Shown here: piece by piece, positions 47,321-56,740 of the stretch
How positions within the stretch are numbered: position 1 is the first letter of the stretch
Layout: each line of letters begins with the position of its first letter
Assembly: GCA_934668345.1 (NCBI GenBank)
Contig: CAKUNE010000001.1
Span: 372,001-436,000 of the forward strand
From: an uncultured Collinsella sp.
GTDB lineage: Bacteria; Actinomycetota; Coriobacteriia; Coriobacteriales; Coriobacteriaceae
Length of the DNA stretch: 64,000 nt
Direction of reading: 5' to 3'
The notes under the pieces: model-generated
Databases searched by the model: none
What the model saw: only the letters and a program-made list of their open reading frames with translations
Told to the model about the DNA's origin: nothing
Translations under genes and position numbers: made by a program

Positions 47321-48115
47321 TTAAGCGAGGCTCTCCAGCACGCGACGGAGCTCCTGCTGGACGGCGTGGTCGCGGTTACAACCCACCACGCGATCGGCCA
47401 CCGCCTTAAGCGCGGGGCGCGCGTTTTCCATCGCGCAGCCCGTGCCGACAAAGCGAATGATCTCGTAGTCGTTCATCGAGTCGCCAAACGCCATGACCTC
47501 GTCGCGACCAATGCCGTAATGCTCCGCGAGCTGCGCGATACCCGAGGCCTTCGACACACCAGGCTGCATGGCATCGATCCACGCGTTGCCCGAAGGCGCA
47601 AAAGTAAAGAGCTGACCAAGTTCGCGCTGTAGCACGTACGCACTGTCCATAACCGCACTGTCGTCGCAAAAGATACTCGCTTTGATGATATTTACGCTGG
47701 GATCGGGCAGCTCCCAAATACGCTCGGCATTGGGAAGGTCCTTATCGACCTCACGCACGAACTTGCACTCGTCATCGAGCAAAAAGGACTTGGTTCGGTC
47801 AAAGAGCGCAAGATGCAGATTGGGAAACGTCCTGACGGCTTGGGCGAGCCTTCGAATCGCCAGGTGGGAATACACCTCACGGTCTACCATCTTACCGTCG
47901 GCATAGACCTGGGCGCCGTTAGCGGCGACAAAGTCCATCTTGTCGCGAACGGGCGCAAAGAACTCGCACAGGCGATCGTAGCGACGACCTGACGATGCGG
48001 CGAAATGCACGCCATGCTCGTGTAGTGCCAGAATCAGTTCGTAGGTCTCGGGAGGCACCTGGCCGTTTTCGTCAAGCAGTGTGCCGTCCATATCGGATGC
48101 AATCAGTTTAAACAT
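47321..48115 (-). CDS. HAD-superfamily (Cof-type) phosphatase 2
   Basis: 264 residues. Motif I ASDMDGTLLDENG, motif II AASSGRRYDRL, motif IV FGDSMNDYEII. It is paralogous in type to the gene at 46370 but clearly divergent. Its ribosome site AAGGGAG lies in the stem of a leader hairpin (48121-48182). The gene is bracketed by inverted copies of the GGGGAC repeat. The substrate is unknown. Confidence 0.9.
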   Translation of the reverse strand: MFKLIASDMDGTLLDENGQVPPETYELILALHEHGVHFAASSGRRYDRLCEFFAPVRDKMDFVAANGAQVYADGKMVDREVYSHLAIRRLAQAVRTFPNLHLALFDRTKSFLLDDECKFVREVDKDLPNAERIWELPDPSVNIIKASIFCDDSAVMDSAYVLQRELGQLFTFAPSGNAWIDAMQPGVSKASGIAQLAEHYGIGRDEVMAFGDSMNDYEIIRFVGTGCAMENARPALKAVADRVVGCNRDHAVQQELRRVLESLA

Positions 48116-48120
48116 AGAAA

Positions 48121-48182
48121 AGCTCCCTTCGGGCTTGTTGGAATCGAACGTGTATCCGATTCCAACGTACCCAAAGGGAGCT
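48121..48182 (-). promoter_or_regulatory. Leader hairpin covering the ribosome binding site of HAD 2
   Basis: Outer arms AGCTCCCTT and AAGGGAGCT (9 bp) enclose an inner perfect 10-bp hairpin GTTGGAATCG/CGATTCCAAC. The gene's Shine-Dalgarno sequence is the outer arm nearest the start codon. The fold would hide it, as in thermosensors or attenuators; a short T run also follows the stem. Confidence 0.65.
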
Positions 48183-48282
48183 CAAATAAGACTCCGCGGG
48201 CGTAAACGTTACAAGGACCTGGCAAATAGCTCACACATGCCAGAGGTCCCACAATCGCAGCGTCAGGCGACACGCCAAAGAG

Positions 48283-48325
48283 TGTCCCCAACGACTAGTC
48301 GTTTAAGAACGTCCCCGATGACTAG
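48283..48325. repeat. GGGGAC-family repeat at the end of adenine deaminase
   Basis: Inverted copy of 47209-47251: 34 nt identical, 43 nt with two mismatches. Its CTAGTC end contains the TAG stop codon of the deaminase gene. Confidence 0.85.
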
Positions 48326-50142
48326 TCGGCGTAGGTGAAGGTTGTAACGTCGAACATGCCCTCGGGGCGGATGCGGAGCGTCGGGATCACCGGCAGGGGC
48401 AGGAAGATGATGCCCATGATGGGGTCGAGCGGCGGCTCAATACCCATGGCGCGCGCCTTGGCCATAAAGTCGTCGTGCTGCGCCGCGACGTCTTCGGCAG
48501 TGCCTTCGCTCATCAGGCCGCCGAGCGCCAGCGGAATACGAGCCACGACCTCGCCGTTGCGCACCAGCACGTGACCGCCCTGGCCCACGGCCTCGACAGC
48601 AGCCATCATATCGGCGGCGTTGTCGCCCACCACGCACACGTTGTGCGAGTCGTGGCCGATTGTGGAGGCAATGGCGCCACCGGTGATGGTAAAGCCACGC
48701 ACCCAGCCGCGACCGATATGCTTGCCGACCAGGCCCAGGCCAGCGGGGCCATCGCCGTCGGCGCCCTCGGCCTGCAGCGACATGCCGCGGCCATGGCGCT
48801 CAATCAGCATAATGCGACGCAGGCCCTCGGCGCTCTCGGGGCGAGCCATACCCGTGATGGCCTTACCCGGCACCACGTCAATCACGGCCTCGCCCGGCTT
48901 AAAGGCATAGTCGAATACGTCGAGCGAAAGCTTCGGCAGCTTAACGGAGGCGCGCAGCTCATCGGCAAGGGCCGTAACCTCGGCCATCTCGGGTGCAATC
49001 TCGCCCACAAAGGTGCCGTCCTGCGCCACCAGAGCACCGGCGGCATATACGCGATGCGGAGCCGCGGCAAACGTCAGGTCATTGAGCACCAGCAGGTCGG
49101 CACGTTTGCCCGGGGCAATCGCACCGCGTAGTTCGTGCGGGTCGCGGCAGCCGTGATCTAGCCCAAACGCCTCAGCCGTGGAAAGGGACGCCATAGAGAT
49201 GGCGACCACCGGGTCGACGCCGGCCTCGATGGCCACGCGGCAGGCGTTGTCGATCATGCCGGTCGAAAGCGCGTCGGAGGGAGCGCGGTCGTCGGTCGCA
49301 AAGCAGCAGCGGCGGGCGCGGGCGGGGTTTTCCAGCAGCATCGGAGACAGGTTGGCCAGGTCATGGCTGCACGTGCCCTCACGCAGCATCACATACATGC
49401 CGCGGGACAGTTTATCGAGCGCCTCCTCGGGAATCGTCGACTCGTGGTCGGCGATAATGCCCGCTGCGGCATAGGCGTTGAGGTCCTTGCCGGCAACGAG
49501 CGGCGCGTGGCCGTCAACCTGCTTGGACGGCGTCTGGTTGGCAGCATCGATGCGAGCACAGGTCTCGGGGTCGGCCATAAAGACGCCCGGCAGGTTCATC
49601 ATTTCGCCCAGACCAAAGACATCGCCTGGATGCTCGGCAAAAAACGCCTGCATATCGGCGGCGGTAATGACGGCACCGGCCTGCTCATCGGGCAGCGCGG
49701 GCACGCACGAAGGCATCATGTACTTGATGGAGATGGGTGCGCGGCGGCCGTCCTCGATCATAAAGCGCAAGCCGTCGAGACCGGCAACATTGGCAATCTC
49801 GTGGCTGTCGGCAATGGCGGTGGTAGTACCGCGCGTCGCGGCCATGCGAGCATACTCGGCGGGACGGATGTTCGAAGACTCGATATGCAAATGCCCGTCA
49901 ATAAAACCGGGAGCGAGATAGCGACCCTGGCAGTCGATGACCTCAGTTGCCTCGTAGGTGCCAGCGGCATCGTCGCGACCATCGTAGAGCACGCCGACGA
50001 TCACACCGTCCTTGACGGCAACGCTACCGGACGCCACACGCTGGCCATACACGTCGATGATCTGCGCATTGGTAAACAGCGTGTCGACGGGCACGCGGCC
50101 CTCGGCAGCGTCGATCACAGTCCTCATGACCTCAACGGACAT
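48322..50142 (-). CDS. ade: Adenine deaminase
   Basis: 606 residues; AAAGGAG upstream of the ATG at 50142. It converts adenine to hypoxanthine and ammonia. Amidohydrolase fold: metal histidines in FIDGHLHIESSNI, then ADSHEIANVAG, GIIADHESTIPEEA and CFATDDRAP. The C-terminal domain (GFTITGGAIASTIGHDSHN) is specific to Ade. A small hairpin (CCGTAG/CTACGG) lies just upstream of the ribosome site. No purine riboswitch is recognised. Single-gene unit in purine salvage. Confidence 0.95.
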   Translation of the reverse strand: MSVEVMRTVIDAAEGRVPVDTLFTNAQIIDVYGQRVASGSVAVKDGVIVGVLYDGRDDAAGTYEATEVIDCQGRYLAPGFIDGHLHIESSNIRPAEYARMAATRGTTTAIADSHEIANVAGLDGLRFMIEDGRRAPISIKYMMPSCVPALPDEQAGAVITAADMQAFFAEHPGDVFGLGEMMNLPGVFMADPETCARIDAANQTPSKQVDGHAPLVAGKDLNAYAAAGIIADHESTIPEEALDKLSRGMYVMLREGTCSHDLANLSPMLLENPARARRCCFATDDRAPSDALSTGMIDNACRVAIEAGVDPVVAISMASLSTAEAFGLDHGCRDPHELRGAIAPGKRADLLVLNDLTFAAAPHRVYAAGALVAQDGTFVGEIAPEMAEVTALADELRASVKLPKLSLDVFDYAFKPGEAVIDVVPGKAITGMARPESAEGLRRIMLIERHGRGMSLQAEGADGDGPAGLGLVGKHIGRGWVRGFTITGGAIASTIGHDSHNVCVVGDNAADMMAAVEAVGQGGHVLVRNGEVVARIPLALGGLMSEGTAEDVAAQHDDFMAKARAMGIEPPLDPIMGIIFLPLPVIPTLRIRPEGMFDVTTFTYAD

Positions 50143-50304
50143 ACATACTCCTTTAACCGTAGAAAAAGCTACGGAGCGGACAGACCTTCACCGCAGCAAA
50201 CCAATAGCCATTGTATGCCCAAAAGGAAGCCCCGCTAACACCCCTTCCGCTTAACGGCACCGCCAAATGATCCCTCCGTCCCCAAGGGATCGTCGTAACC
50301 AAAA

Positions 50305-50337
50305 AAGGCCGCAGTCGGGATTCCCGGCTGCGGCCTT
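50305..50337 (-). terminator. tyrS terminator
   Basis: AAGGCCGCAGTCGGGA and TCCCGGCTGCGGCCTT pair over 16 bp with one mismatch around a 1-nt to 4-nt loop; T run on the minus strand. Confidence 0.9.
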
Positions 50338-50364
50338 ATTGCACTTGTGAGGTCAACTCGCTCG

Positions 50365-51576
50365 TTAGACCAACTTGAAACCCTTGCGCTTGCCCACGGA
50401 GAGGGTGTCACCCAGCTTGAGGGCGCTCGGATCGATGTTGTAGCTCTTGGGAGCCACAGCCTTGCCGTTGATCTTGACGCCGCCGCCGTCGATGTCGCGG
50501 CGGGCCTGACCGGCGCTGGCCGAAAGACCCAAGTCCTTGAGCAGGCCGGCGAGGTAGATCTGGCCCTCGTCGTTAACAGTCAGCTCAACGTGCTTCTCGG
50601 GGAAGTCGGCGAGCTGGCCCTCCTTGAACACACGGTCGAACTCGGCCTGGGCCTCGTCGCCGGCGCCGGCGCCGTGGTAGGTATCGCACAGGTCGCGGCC
50701 CAGAGCGCGCTTGAGCTCGTAGGGGTCGGCAGAACCGTCGGCCAGGGCGGCGTCGATCTTGTCGACCTCGGCCGGGGCGAGCGAGCTGGCCAGACGATAG
50801 TACTTGCCGATCATCTCGTCGGGGATGGACATGGTCTTGCCGAACATATCCTTGGGAGCGTCGGTCAGGCCGATGTAGTTGCCATAGGACTTGGACATCT
50901 TGCGCACGCCGTCGGTGCCCTCGAGCAGCGGCATGGTGAGCGCAATCTGCGGCTCCATGCCCATCTTCTCCATGAGCTCGCGGCCGGCGAGCAGGTTGAA
51001 GAGCTGGTCGGTGCCGCCCATCTCCACGTCAGCCTTAATCATGACCGAATCGTATGCCTGCATCACGGGATACAGGAACTCGTGCAGGGCGATCGGCGTC
51101 TGGGACTGGTAGCGCTTGGTAAAGTCGTCGCGCTCGAGAATACGAGCGACGGTGAACTTGGAGCACACCTGCAGCAGACCGGCCAGATCCATCGACAAGA
51201 TCCAGTCACCGTTGTGCACGATGGTGGTCTTCTCGGGATCCAGGATCTTCATGGCCTGGCTCACGTAGGTCTCGGCATTGGCCTCGATCTGCTCCTGCGA
51301 AAGCTGCGGGCGGGTGGAATTCTTGCCCGAGGGGTCGCCGATCAGCGCGGTGCCGTTGCCGATGATGAGGGTGACGTTGTGGCCCAGGTCCTGGAACTGA
51401 CGCATCTTGCGCAGCGGCACGGCATGGCCCAGGTGCAGGTCGGGGCTGGTGGGGTCGACGCCGAGCTTGATGTTGAGGGGCTCGCCCTTCTCAAGCTTCT
51501 TGCGAAGGTCGGCCTCGGGAACGATCTGCGCGGCGCCCGAGGTGATGATACGCATTTGCTCGTCAACAGACAGCAT
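50365..51576 (-). CDS. tyrS: Tyrosyl-tRNA synthetase (KMSKS type)
   Basis: 403 residues, start at 51576 behind AAAGGAGG. Class I synthetase charging tRNA-Tyr. It has HLGHAV (HIGH-like), KMSKSYGNYIG, and a C-terminal S4 RNA-binding domain (LSASAGQARRDIDGGGVKINGK). KMSKS rather than KFGKS marks the TyrZ-like subgroup. It lies 96 bp downstream of the U32 gene; no T-box fits in that space. Confidence 0.95.
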   Translation of the reverse strand: MLSVDEQMRIITSGAAQIVPEADLRKKLEKGEPLNIKLGVDPTSPDLHLGHAVPLRKMRQFQDLGHNVTLIIGNGTALIGDPSGKNSTRPQLSQEQIEANAETYVSQAMKILDPEKTTIVHNGDWILSMDLAGLLQVCSKFTVARILERDDFTKRYQSQTPIALHEFLYPVMQAYDSVMIKADVEMGGTDQLFNLLAGRELMEKMGMEPQIALTMPLLEGTDGVRKMSKSYGNYIGLTDAPKDMFGKTMSIPDEMIGKYYRLASSLAPAEVDKIDAALADGSADPYELKRALGRDLCDTYHGAGAGDEAQAEFDRVFKEGQLADFPEKHVELTVNDEGQIYLAGLLKDLGLSASAGQARRDIDGGGVKINGKAVAPKSYNIDPSALKLGDTLSVGKRKGFKLV

Positions 51577-51672
51577 TGGGTATCCTCCTTTTGCTATAGC
51601 ACCCTCGCCGAAAACGGCGGTGCTGGAAGTCCATAAACTCTCTTATGATAACAAACTGACGCGACGCAGCAC

Positions 51673-53631
51673 CTACGACAGGAAAATCCTCGTCCTGCCG
51701 CACGCGTCGATAACGACCGGCAAACGCGTGCCGTCACGTTCGACCAAAAAGCGCGCCTGCTGACGGCGCGAGCAGTCACGGCAACGAACCTGCCCCGTTG
51801 TATCCGTGGCGCAGGCGCCCTCGGCAGTCAGCAAGCAGTGCTCGCACACCATGAGCTCGGGACGGTCGGCATCGACAGGCCCCAAGACACCGGAACAAGC
51901 GGCAAGCCCGGCAACACGCTCCGCATCATTGCCGAGCAACTCGGCCGGCAAGTACACCCGCCCCGCCCCGAGTCCGCGCAGCCAGGTAAGCGTGACCCGA
52001 TTCGCGCAGAACACCGGCGCCGCCACGTCAAACGTCACGCCCAGCTTGCAAGCGATCACTACCTGACCCAGGTTGCGGCAGACGACGCGCCCGGCACGCT
52101 GCATCAGTGAGCGGGTCCGGTCAGCGTCACCCGTGCGGCACACCTCGTCAAGCACCACAACAGTGTCGGACAAATCGAGTTCTCCGCGCGGGTCGGCATC
52201 CATCAGCTGCCAGGCAAAAACCATGCGAGCGGGAACCGCGCGCTCCACCAACTCCGTCGACGCACCGCCATCCACCGCAACGTCCTCAAAGGGCAGCACC
52301 TCAACGGCGCGCGCAACGGGCGCAATCGCATCCGCCTCGGCCCGCATGCGCTCCAACACCGCCGCTGTCTGATCCAACACGCCGGCGCTGCGAATCAGGT
52401 ATACCTCGCAGCCCGTGTCCACCTTACGCTTGCAATGCACGACGACGCGCTTCCCCGCTGCGGCATCCACCGGGCAGGGCACCTGCGGCCAGCGCTTGGG
52501 CACATCGGGACGCGCGTCGACGCCCGGATAGAACCGAATCTCGAGCGTGTCACCCGCCGCCACGGCGGCATCGAGTTCAACGGTCACCTCTTCGTGGCCC
52601 ACAGCGACCAAGCGCCCCACGCGCACGCCCTGGTTAATTGCACGCTCAAAGCTCATCAGCTCGGCACCCGAACGCCCCCGCAGATACGCGTCGGTAAACC
52701 CACGGTTAAACGACCTTCCCAGCTCGCGCTCAAGCTCTTCCACGGCACCGGGGTCCCACGCGCCGTCGCGCAGCATATCGAGCGCCCGGCGCCAAACCCG
52801 CACCACGTTGAATACGTAATCGGGGTTCTTCATGCGCCCCTCGATCTTGAGCGACGCCACGCCGGCATCTACAAGCTCGGGCAGATGCGCAATACCCAGA
52901 TAGTCGCGCGGACACAGCAGGCGATCCCCCTCGACGGCGACAACGCTCTGCCCCGCCTCGTCCACCAGGTCGTACGCCAGACGGCACGGCTGCGTGCAGT
53001 CGCCGCGCATCGCCGAGCGCCCACGCCGCAGGGCCGAGAACCCGCACGCCCCCGAATAGCCGATGCAAATCGCACCGTGGCAGAATACCTCGATGGGCAC
53101 GCCCGTGGCACATAGCGCCGCAATCTCGTCGACCGCCAGCTCGCGTGCCGTCGTCACGCGCTCGACCCCCAGCTCATCGGCGGCAAGCCGCACGGCGCCT
53201 TCGCTATGAACGCCCGCCTGCGTGGACAGGTGAATCTCGACCCCGGGAATCGCCGTGCGCAGTACACAAGCCAGCCCGGCATCGGCGACAATCAGAGCAT
53301 CGGCGCCCAGCTCCAGTGCATGAGCTCCCAACGCCACCGCGTCGGACAACTCATCGTCAAACACGAACACGTTGAGCGTCACGTACACACGCACGCCATG
53401 GGCATGCGCCACAGCACAGCCGCGCGCAAACTCGTCATCCGTAAAGCCGTGGGCGCTCACACGGGCGTTAAAGCCGCCCAACCCCGCATAGATGGCATCG
53501 GCACCCGCGGCGATGGCCGCAAGCATCTGGTCGAGCCCGCCCGCCGGCGCCAGCAGCTCGGGCAGCGCCGCACTGACAACATCCAATCCAGTCTTGTATT
53601 GTCCGTTCGGCCCCATCGCCCGAATCGTCAT
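51673..53631 (-). CDS. Peptidase U32 family protein
   Basis: 652 residues from the ATG at 53631, behind AAGGAG; nine codons further up is an alternative ATG without support. N-terminal TIM barrel (PELLAPAGGLDQMLAAIAAGADAIYAG), the family cysteines around HGAICIGYSGACGFS and GDCTQPCRLAYDL, and a long C-terminal region with DUF3656-like features ending in a Cys cluster (CEHCLLT, CRDCSRRQQ). Relatives act in tRNA or 23S rRNA hydroxylation (TrhP, RlhA) rather than proteolysis. The activity here is inferred only by family. Confidence 0.85.
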   Translation of the reverse strand: MTIRAMGPNGQYKTGLDVVSAALPELLAPAGGLDQMLAAIAAGADAIYAGLGGFNARVSAHGFTDDEFARGCAVAHAHGVRVYVTLNVFVFDDELSDAVALGAHALELGADALIVADAGLACVLRTAIPGVEIHLSTQAGVHSEGAVRLAADELGVERVTTARELAVDEIAALCATGVPIEVFCHGAICIGYSGACGFSALRRGRSAMRGDCTQPCRLAYDLVDEAGQSVVAVEGDRLLCPRDYLGIAHLPELVDAGVASLKIEGRMKNPDYVFNVVRVWRRALDMLRDGAWDPGAVEELERELGRSFNRGFTDAYLRGRSGAELMSFERAINQGVRVGRLVAVGHEEVTVELDAAVAAGDTLEIRFYPGVDARPDVPKRWPQVPCPVDAAAGKRVVVHCKRKVDTGCEVYLIRSAGVLDQTAAVLERMRAEADAIAPVARAVEVLPFEDVAVDGGASTELVERAVPARMVFAWQLMDADPRGELDLSDTVVVLDEVCRTGDADRTRSLMQRAGRVVCRNLGQVVIACKLGVTFDVAAPVFCANRVTLTWLRGLGAGRVYLPAELLGNDAERVAGLAACSGVLGPVDADRPELMVCEHCLLTAEGACATDTTGQVRCRDCSRRQQARFLVERDGTRLPVVIDACGRTRIFLS

Positions 53632-53793
53632 CGACAAACTCCTTACCAAGGTATGCATTCACTCTGAAAAATGCCGTCTTCCAGCATACACGAGGCCTCA
53701 CGCGCCCCGTTTGGTTTATCGTGTAATAACTTATGTCCATCCTGCCCCGACGGCACATCCACCGTCCGGCACGACATACCTGGAGGTCAATAT

Positions 53794-55986
53794 ATGGGTC
53801 CTCGCCAACGACAGGGACACAGCCGTTCAAAGACGCACGCCCTGCCCATAATCCTGCTCTCGTTTTTGGGCTTTCTGCTGATTGCGGGCGTGGCGTTTGG
53901 CATCGGCATGGTCGGCAACGTCAACCGCTGGCTGTCCGATCTGCCCGACTACACCGACGCCAACGCGTATCTGGTGAGCGAGCCCACCGAGATCGTTGAC
54001 TGCAACGGCAACAAGATAGCGAGCTTCTACACGCAAAACCGCAAGTCCATCACCAAGGACGAGGTCTCCCCCTACGTGCTGCAGGGCACCGTTGACGTCG
54101 AGGACGAGCGCTTCTACGAGCACGGCGGTATCGACCTGTGGGGTATCGCGCGTGCTGCGGTGGCAACCCTCGGCGGCGGGCACGAAGGCGCCTCGACTAT
54201 CACCCAGCAGCTGGTGCGCAACACCATCCTGCAGGAGGAACAGTTCGACTCGACCATCGAGCGTAAGGTGCGCGAGGCCTACATCGCCATCAAGATGGAG
54301 GACATGTACTCCAAAGACGAGATCCTCATGATGTACCTCAACACCATCTATTACGGCCACGGCGCCTACGGCATCGAGGCCGCAGCCGAGACCTATCTGT
54401 CCAAGAGCGCCGCCGACCTCACCCTGAGCGAGGCCGCGCTACTCATCGGCCTTCCCAACTCGCCTTCGCAGTACGACCCCACGGTCAATCCCGATCTGGC
54501 ACTGTCTCGCCGCAACAAGGTTCTCGACAACATGCTGCGCCTGGGCCACATCACCCAGGAGGAGCACGATGCCGCACAGGCCGAGCCCATCACCCTCAAT
54601 GTGACCGAAATCTCGGGCAGCGGCGTCGACGTATACTCGCAGCCCTACTTTGTCTCCTACGTCAAGCAGCTGCTGGAGCAGGAGTTCTCGACCGACGTGC
54701 TCTTTAAGGGCGGCCTGACCGTCAAGACCACCATCGACCCCACGATGCAGCAGGTGGCAGAGAATGCCGTCCGGGAGCAGCTCGACACGCTCTCGCTCGA
54801 CGGCCTGGACATGGGCATGGTCGTCGTCGACCCCAAGACCGGCTACATCAAGTGCATGGTGGGCGGCTACGACTACAACGCTGACGAGAACCACGTAAAC
54901 CATGCCACGGCCAAGCGTCCCGTTGGCTCCACCTTTAAGGCCTTTACGCTGGCAACTGCCATCCAAAACGGCATGAACCCCAACGTCACCCTCAACTGCA
55001 ACTCGCCGCTCAAGGCCAAGGGCACCACGACCGAGGTCCAAAATTACGCCAACCAGAGCTATGGCAACATCACGCTTAGGCAGGCGACGGCATACTCCTC
55101 CAACACCGGCTACATCCAGGTGGCGGAAGCCGTCGGCAACAGCAAGATCATCTCGCTCGTCAAAAAACTCGGCATCGATCCCGCCAAGGACAACATCGAG
55201 GACGTTCCCGTCATGACGCTCGGCACCGGCTCGATCTCGCCGCTCGAGATGGCCGCCGCCTACGCGACGTTTGCCAACGGCGGCTACTATCGCCAGCCGA
55301 TCGCCATCACCGAGATTGACTCTCGTACCGGTTCGGTGCTGTACCAGCACACCGACAATCCCTCACAGGTGCTTACCGAGGGCGAGGCCGCCGCGGTCAC
55401 CGATGTTCTGTCCGACGTCATGAAGGGCAGCGGTACGGGTGCTGCCGGCGCCCTGAGTGTCAACCAGCCCTATGCCGGCAAGACGGGCACCACCGACAAC
55501 ACCACCAACCTGTGGTTCTGCGGCTATACCCCGCAGCTGGCGTGCGCCCTGTGGACCGGCTATTCCGCGGGCGAGATCCCCATCCAAAAGTACGGCACGG
55601 ACCTGCTGGGCGACAGCACCAACCTGCCTGTCTTTAAGCGGTTTATGAACACCGTTCTGACCGGTACCGAGCGCGAGGAGTTTGCGACCGGAACGGCGCC
55701 CACCTACAAGAACAACAGCGTCTGGAAGTTCTACGGCACCAACAACACCAAGAAGTCGGAGAACGACGACAAGGACAAGGACGAAGAGGAAGAGGAAACC
55801 ACCACAACGACTACCACGACGACCACGACCACCGAGACCACGGGCGGCGACACCACCGGCGGCACCGGTACGACCGGTGGCTCGACGGGCGGCTCCACTG
55901 GTGGTTCGACCGGCGGCGATGGCGGCACGCCTACGCCTACGCCCACTCCCGACCCCTCGCCCACGCCTGACGATACGGTCGGCTAA
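53794..55986 (+). CDS. Class A penicillin-binding protein with Thr/Gly-rich tail
   Basis: 730 residues from the ATG at 53794 (GGAGGT upstream). It polymerises and cross-links peptidoglycan outside the membrane. One N-terminal anchor (17-38); GT51 glycosyltransferase with the catalytic Glu in DVEDERFYEHGGID; transpeptidase with KRPVGSTFKA (active Ser), SSNTGY and KTGTTDN. The last 90 residues are Lys/Asp/Glu, then a poly-Thr run, Gly-Ser-Thr repeats and a Pro-Thr end, unlike the catalytic part and probably a flexible wall-spanning tail. Confidence 0.95.
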   Translation: MGPRQRQGHSRSKTHALPIILLSFLGFLLIAGVAFGIGMVGNVNRWLSDLPDYTDANAYLVSEPTEIVDCNGNKIASFYTQNRKSITKDEVSPYVLQGTVDVEDERFYEHGGIDLWGIARAAVATLGGGHEGASTITQQLVRNTILQEEQFDSTIERKVREAYIAIKMEDMYSKDEILMMYLNTIYYGHGAYGIEAAAETYLSKSAADLTLSEAALLIGLPNSPSQYDPTVNPDLALSRRNKVLDNMLRLGHITQEEHDAAQAEPITLNVTEISGSGVDVYSQPYFVSYVKQLLEQEFSTDVLFKGGLTVKTTIDPTMQQVAENAVREQLDTLSLDGLDMGMVVVDPKTGYIKCMVGGYDYNADENHVNHATAKRPVGSTFKAFTLATAIQNGMNPNVTLNCNSPLKAKGTTTEVQNYANQSYGNITLRQATAYSSNTGYIQVAEAVGNSKIISLVKKLGIDPAKDNIEDVPVMTLGTGSISPLEMAAAYATFANGGYYRQPIAITEIDSRTGSVLYQHTDNPSQVLTEGEAAAVTDVLSDVMKGSGTGAAGALSVNQPYAGKTGTTDNTTNLWFCGYTPQLACALWTGYSAGEIPIQKYGTDLLGDSTNLPVFKRFMNTVLTGTEREEFATGTAPTYKNNSVWKFYGTNNTKKSENDDKDKDEEEEETTTTTTTTTTTTETTGGDTTGGTGTTGGSTGGSTGGSTGGDGGTPTPTPTPDPSPTPDDTVG

Positions 55987-56009
55987 GAAGTACGCGACTA
56001 AAGCCAACA

Positions 56010-56047
56010 AGGCCCCGAGCAGCTTATTGAACTGCTCGGGGCCTTTT
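56010..56047 (+). terminator. PBP terminator
   Basis: AGGCCCCGAGCAG and CTGCTCGGGGCCT, 13 bp perfect, followed by TTT. Confidence 0.9.
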
Positions 56048-56091
56048 AGTTTGAAGCGACCTGGTGGGCGGTCTTTATACCGGCAAACAAA

Positions 56092-56121
56092 AAGGGGTAC
56101 CGACCAACGTCGATACCCCTT
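56092..56121 (-). terminator. argR terminator
   Basis: AAGGGGTA and TACCCCTT (8 bp, extendable) with an A run at 56087-56093 that is a T run on the minus strand; 50 nt past the argR stop. Confidence 0.75.
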
Positions 56122-56170
56122 ACAAGCCACTATGTCAGCGCACACAATGCCGAACGCACGACCCGCACGC

Positions 56171-56608
56171 CTACTTGCGAGAATTGCTCAGCTTATTGAT
56201 CAGCGCCTCGAGACGCTCGCCGTCCTCGGCCGTCTGGGCAATAACCAAAATCGTATCGTTGCCGGCAAGCGAGCCAAGCACATCGGGCAACTCTGCCGCA
56301 TCAACGGCGGCGGCGATGCCGGAAGCCGTGCCAGGCTGAGCCTTGATCATAACCAGATTATCGGTACGCAGAACGCCCGTTACGAGCTCGGAAACCATAC
56401 GCTGCAGGTGCAAGTCCTCTGCCAGAACATAGATGCCCTCAGGGAGCTTACGCAGCCCCATGTCGGCAATATCGCGAGAGACAGTCGCCTGCGTGCAATC
56501 AAAGCCCATAGCACGGAGCTCATCAACCAGCACGCGCTGCGTGCGGACATCCTTATTGCGCACAATATCTCTAATGGCATCCTGGCGCCCATTGCGTTTT
56601 TTAGCCAT
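56171..56608 (-). CDS. argR: Arginine repressor
   Basis: 145 residues from the ATG at 56608 (GAGAGGG upstream). N-terminal winged helix (NGRQDAIRDIVRNKDVRTQRVLVDELR, then CTQATVSRDIADMG) and C-terminal hexamer/arginine-binding domain (TASGIAAAVDAAELPDVLGSLAGNDTILVI). No arginine genes are adjacent, so it must act elsewhere. The AT-rich stretch just upstream (56640-56720) probably holds its promoter. Confidence 0.95.
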   Translation of the reverse strand: MAKKRNGRQDAIRDIVRNKDVRTQRVLVDELRAMGFDCTQATVSRDIADMGLRKLPEGIYVLAEDLHLQRMVSELVTGVLRTDNLVMIKAQPGTASGIAAAVDAAELPDVLGSLAGNDTILVIAQTAEDGERLEALINKLSNSRK

Positions 56609-56740
56609 ACAAACCCTCTCTCCAAAAGATGGCGGAGACAATCAATCAGTGATTGAATAGTTTAACGCTATTTGAAGGCTTTTGTGTATAAGAACGCATT
56701 TCGAAACAATTCTATGCAAGTTTGTTTCTTAATGAGCCGT

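Noticed and set aside
51577..51672. T-box leader for tyrS
   Set aside because: Only 96 bp separate the genes and no T-box core or specifier loop is seen.
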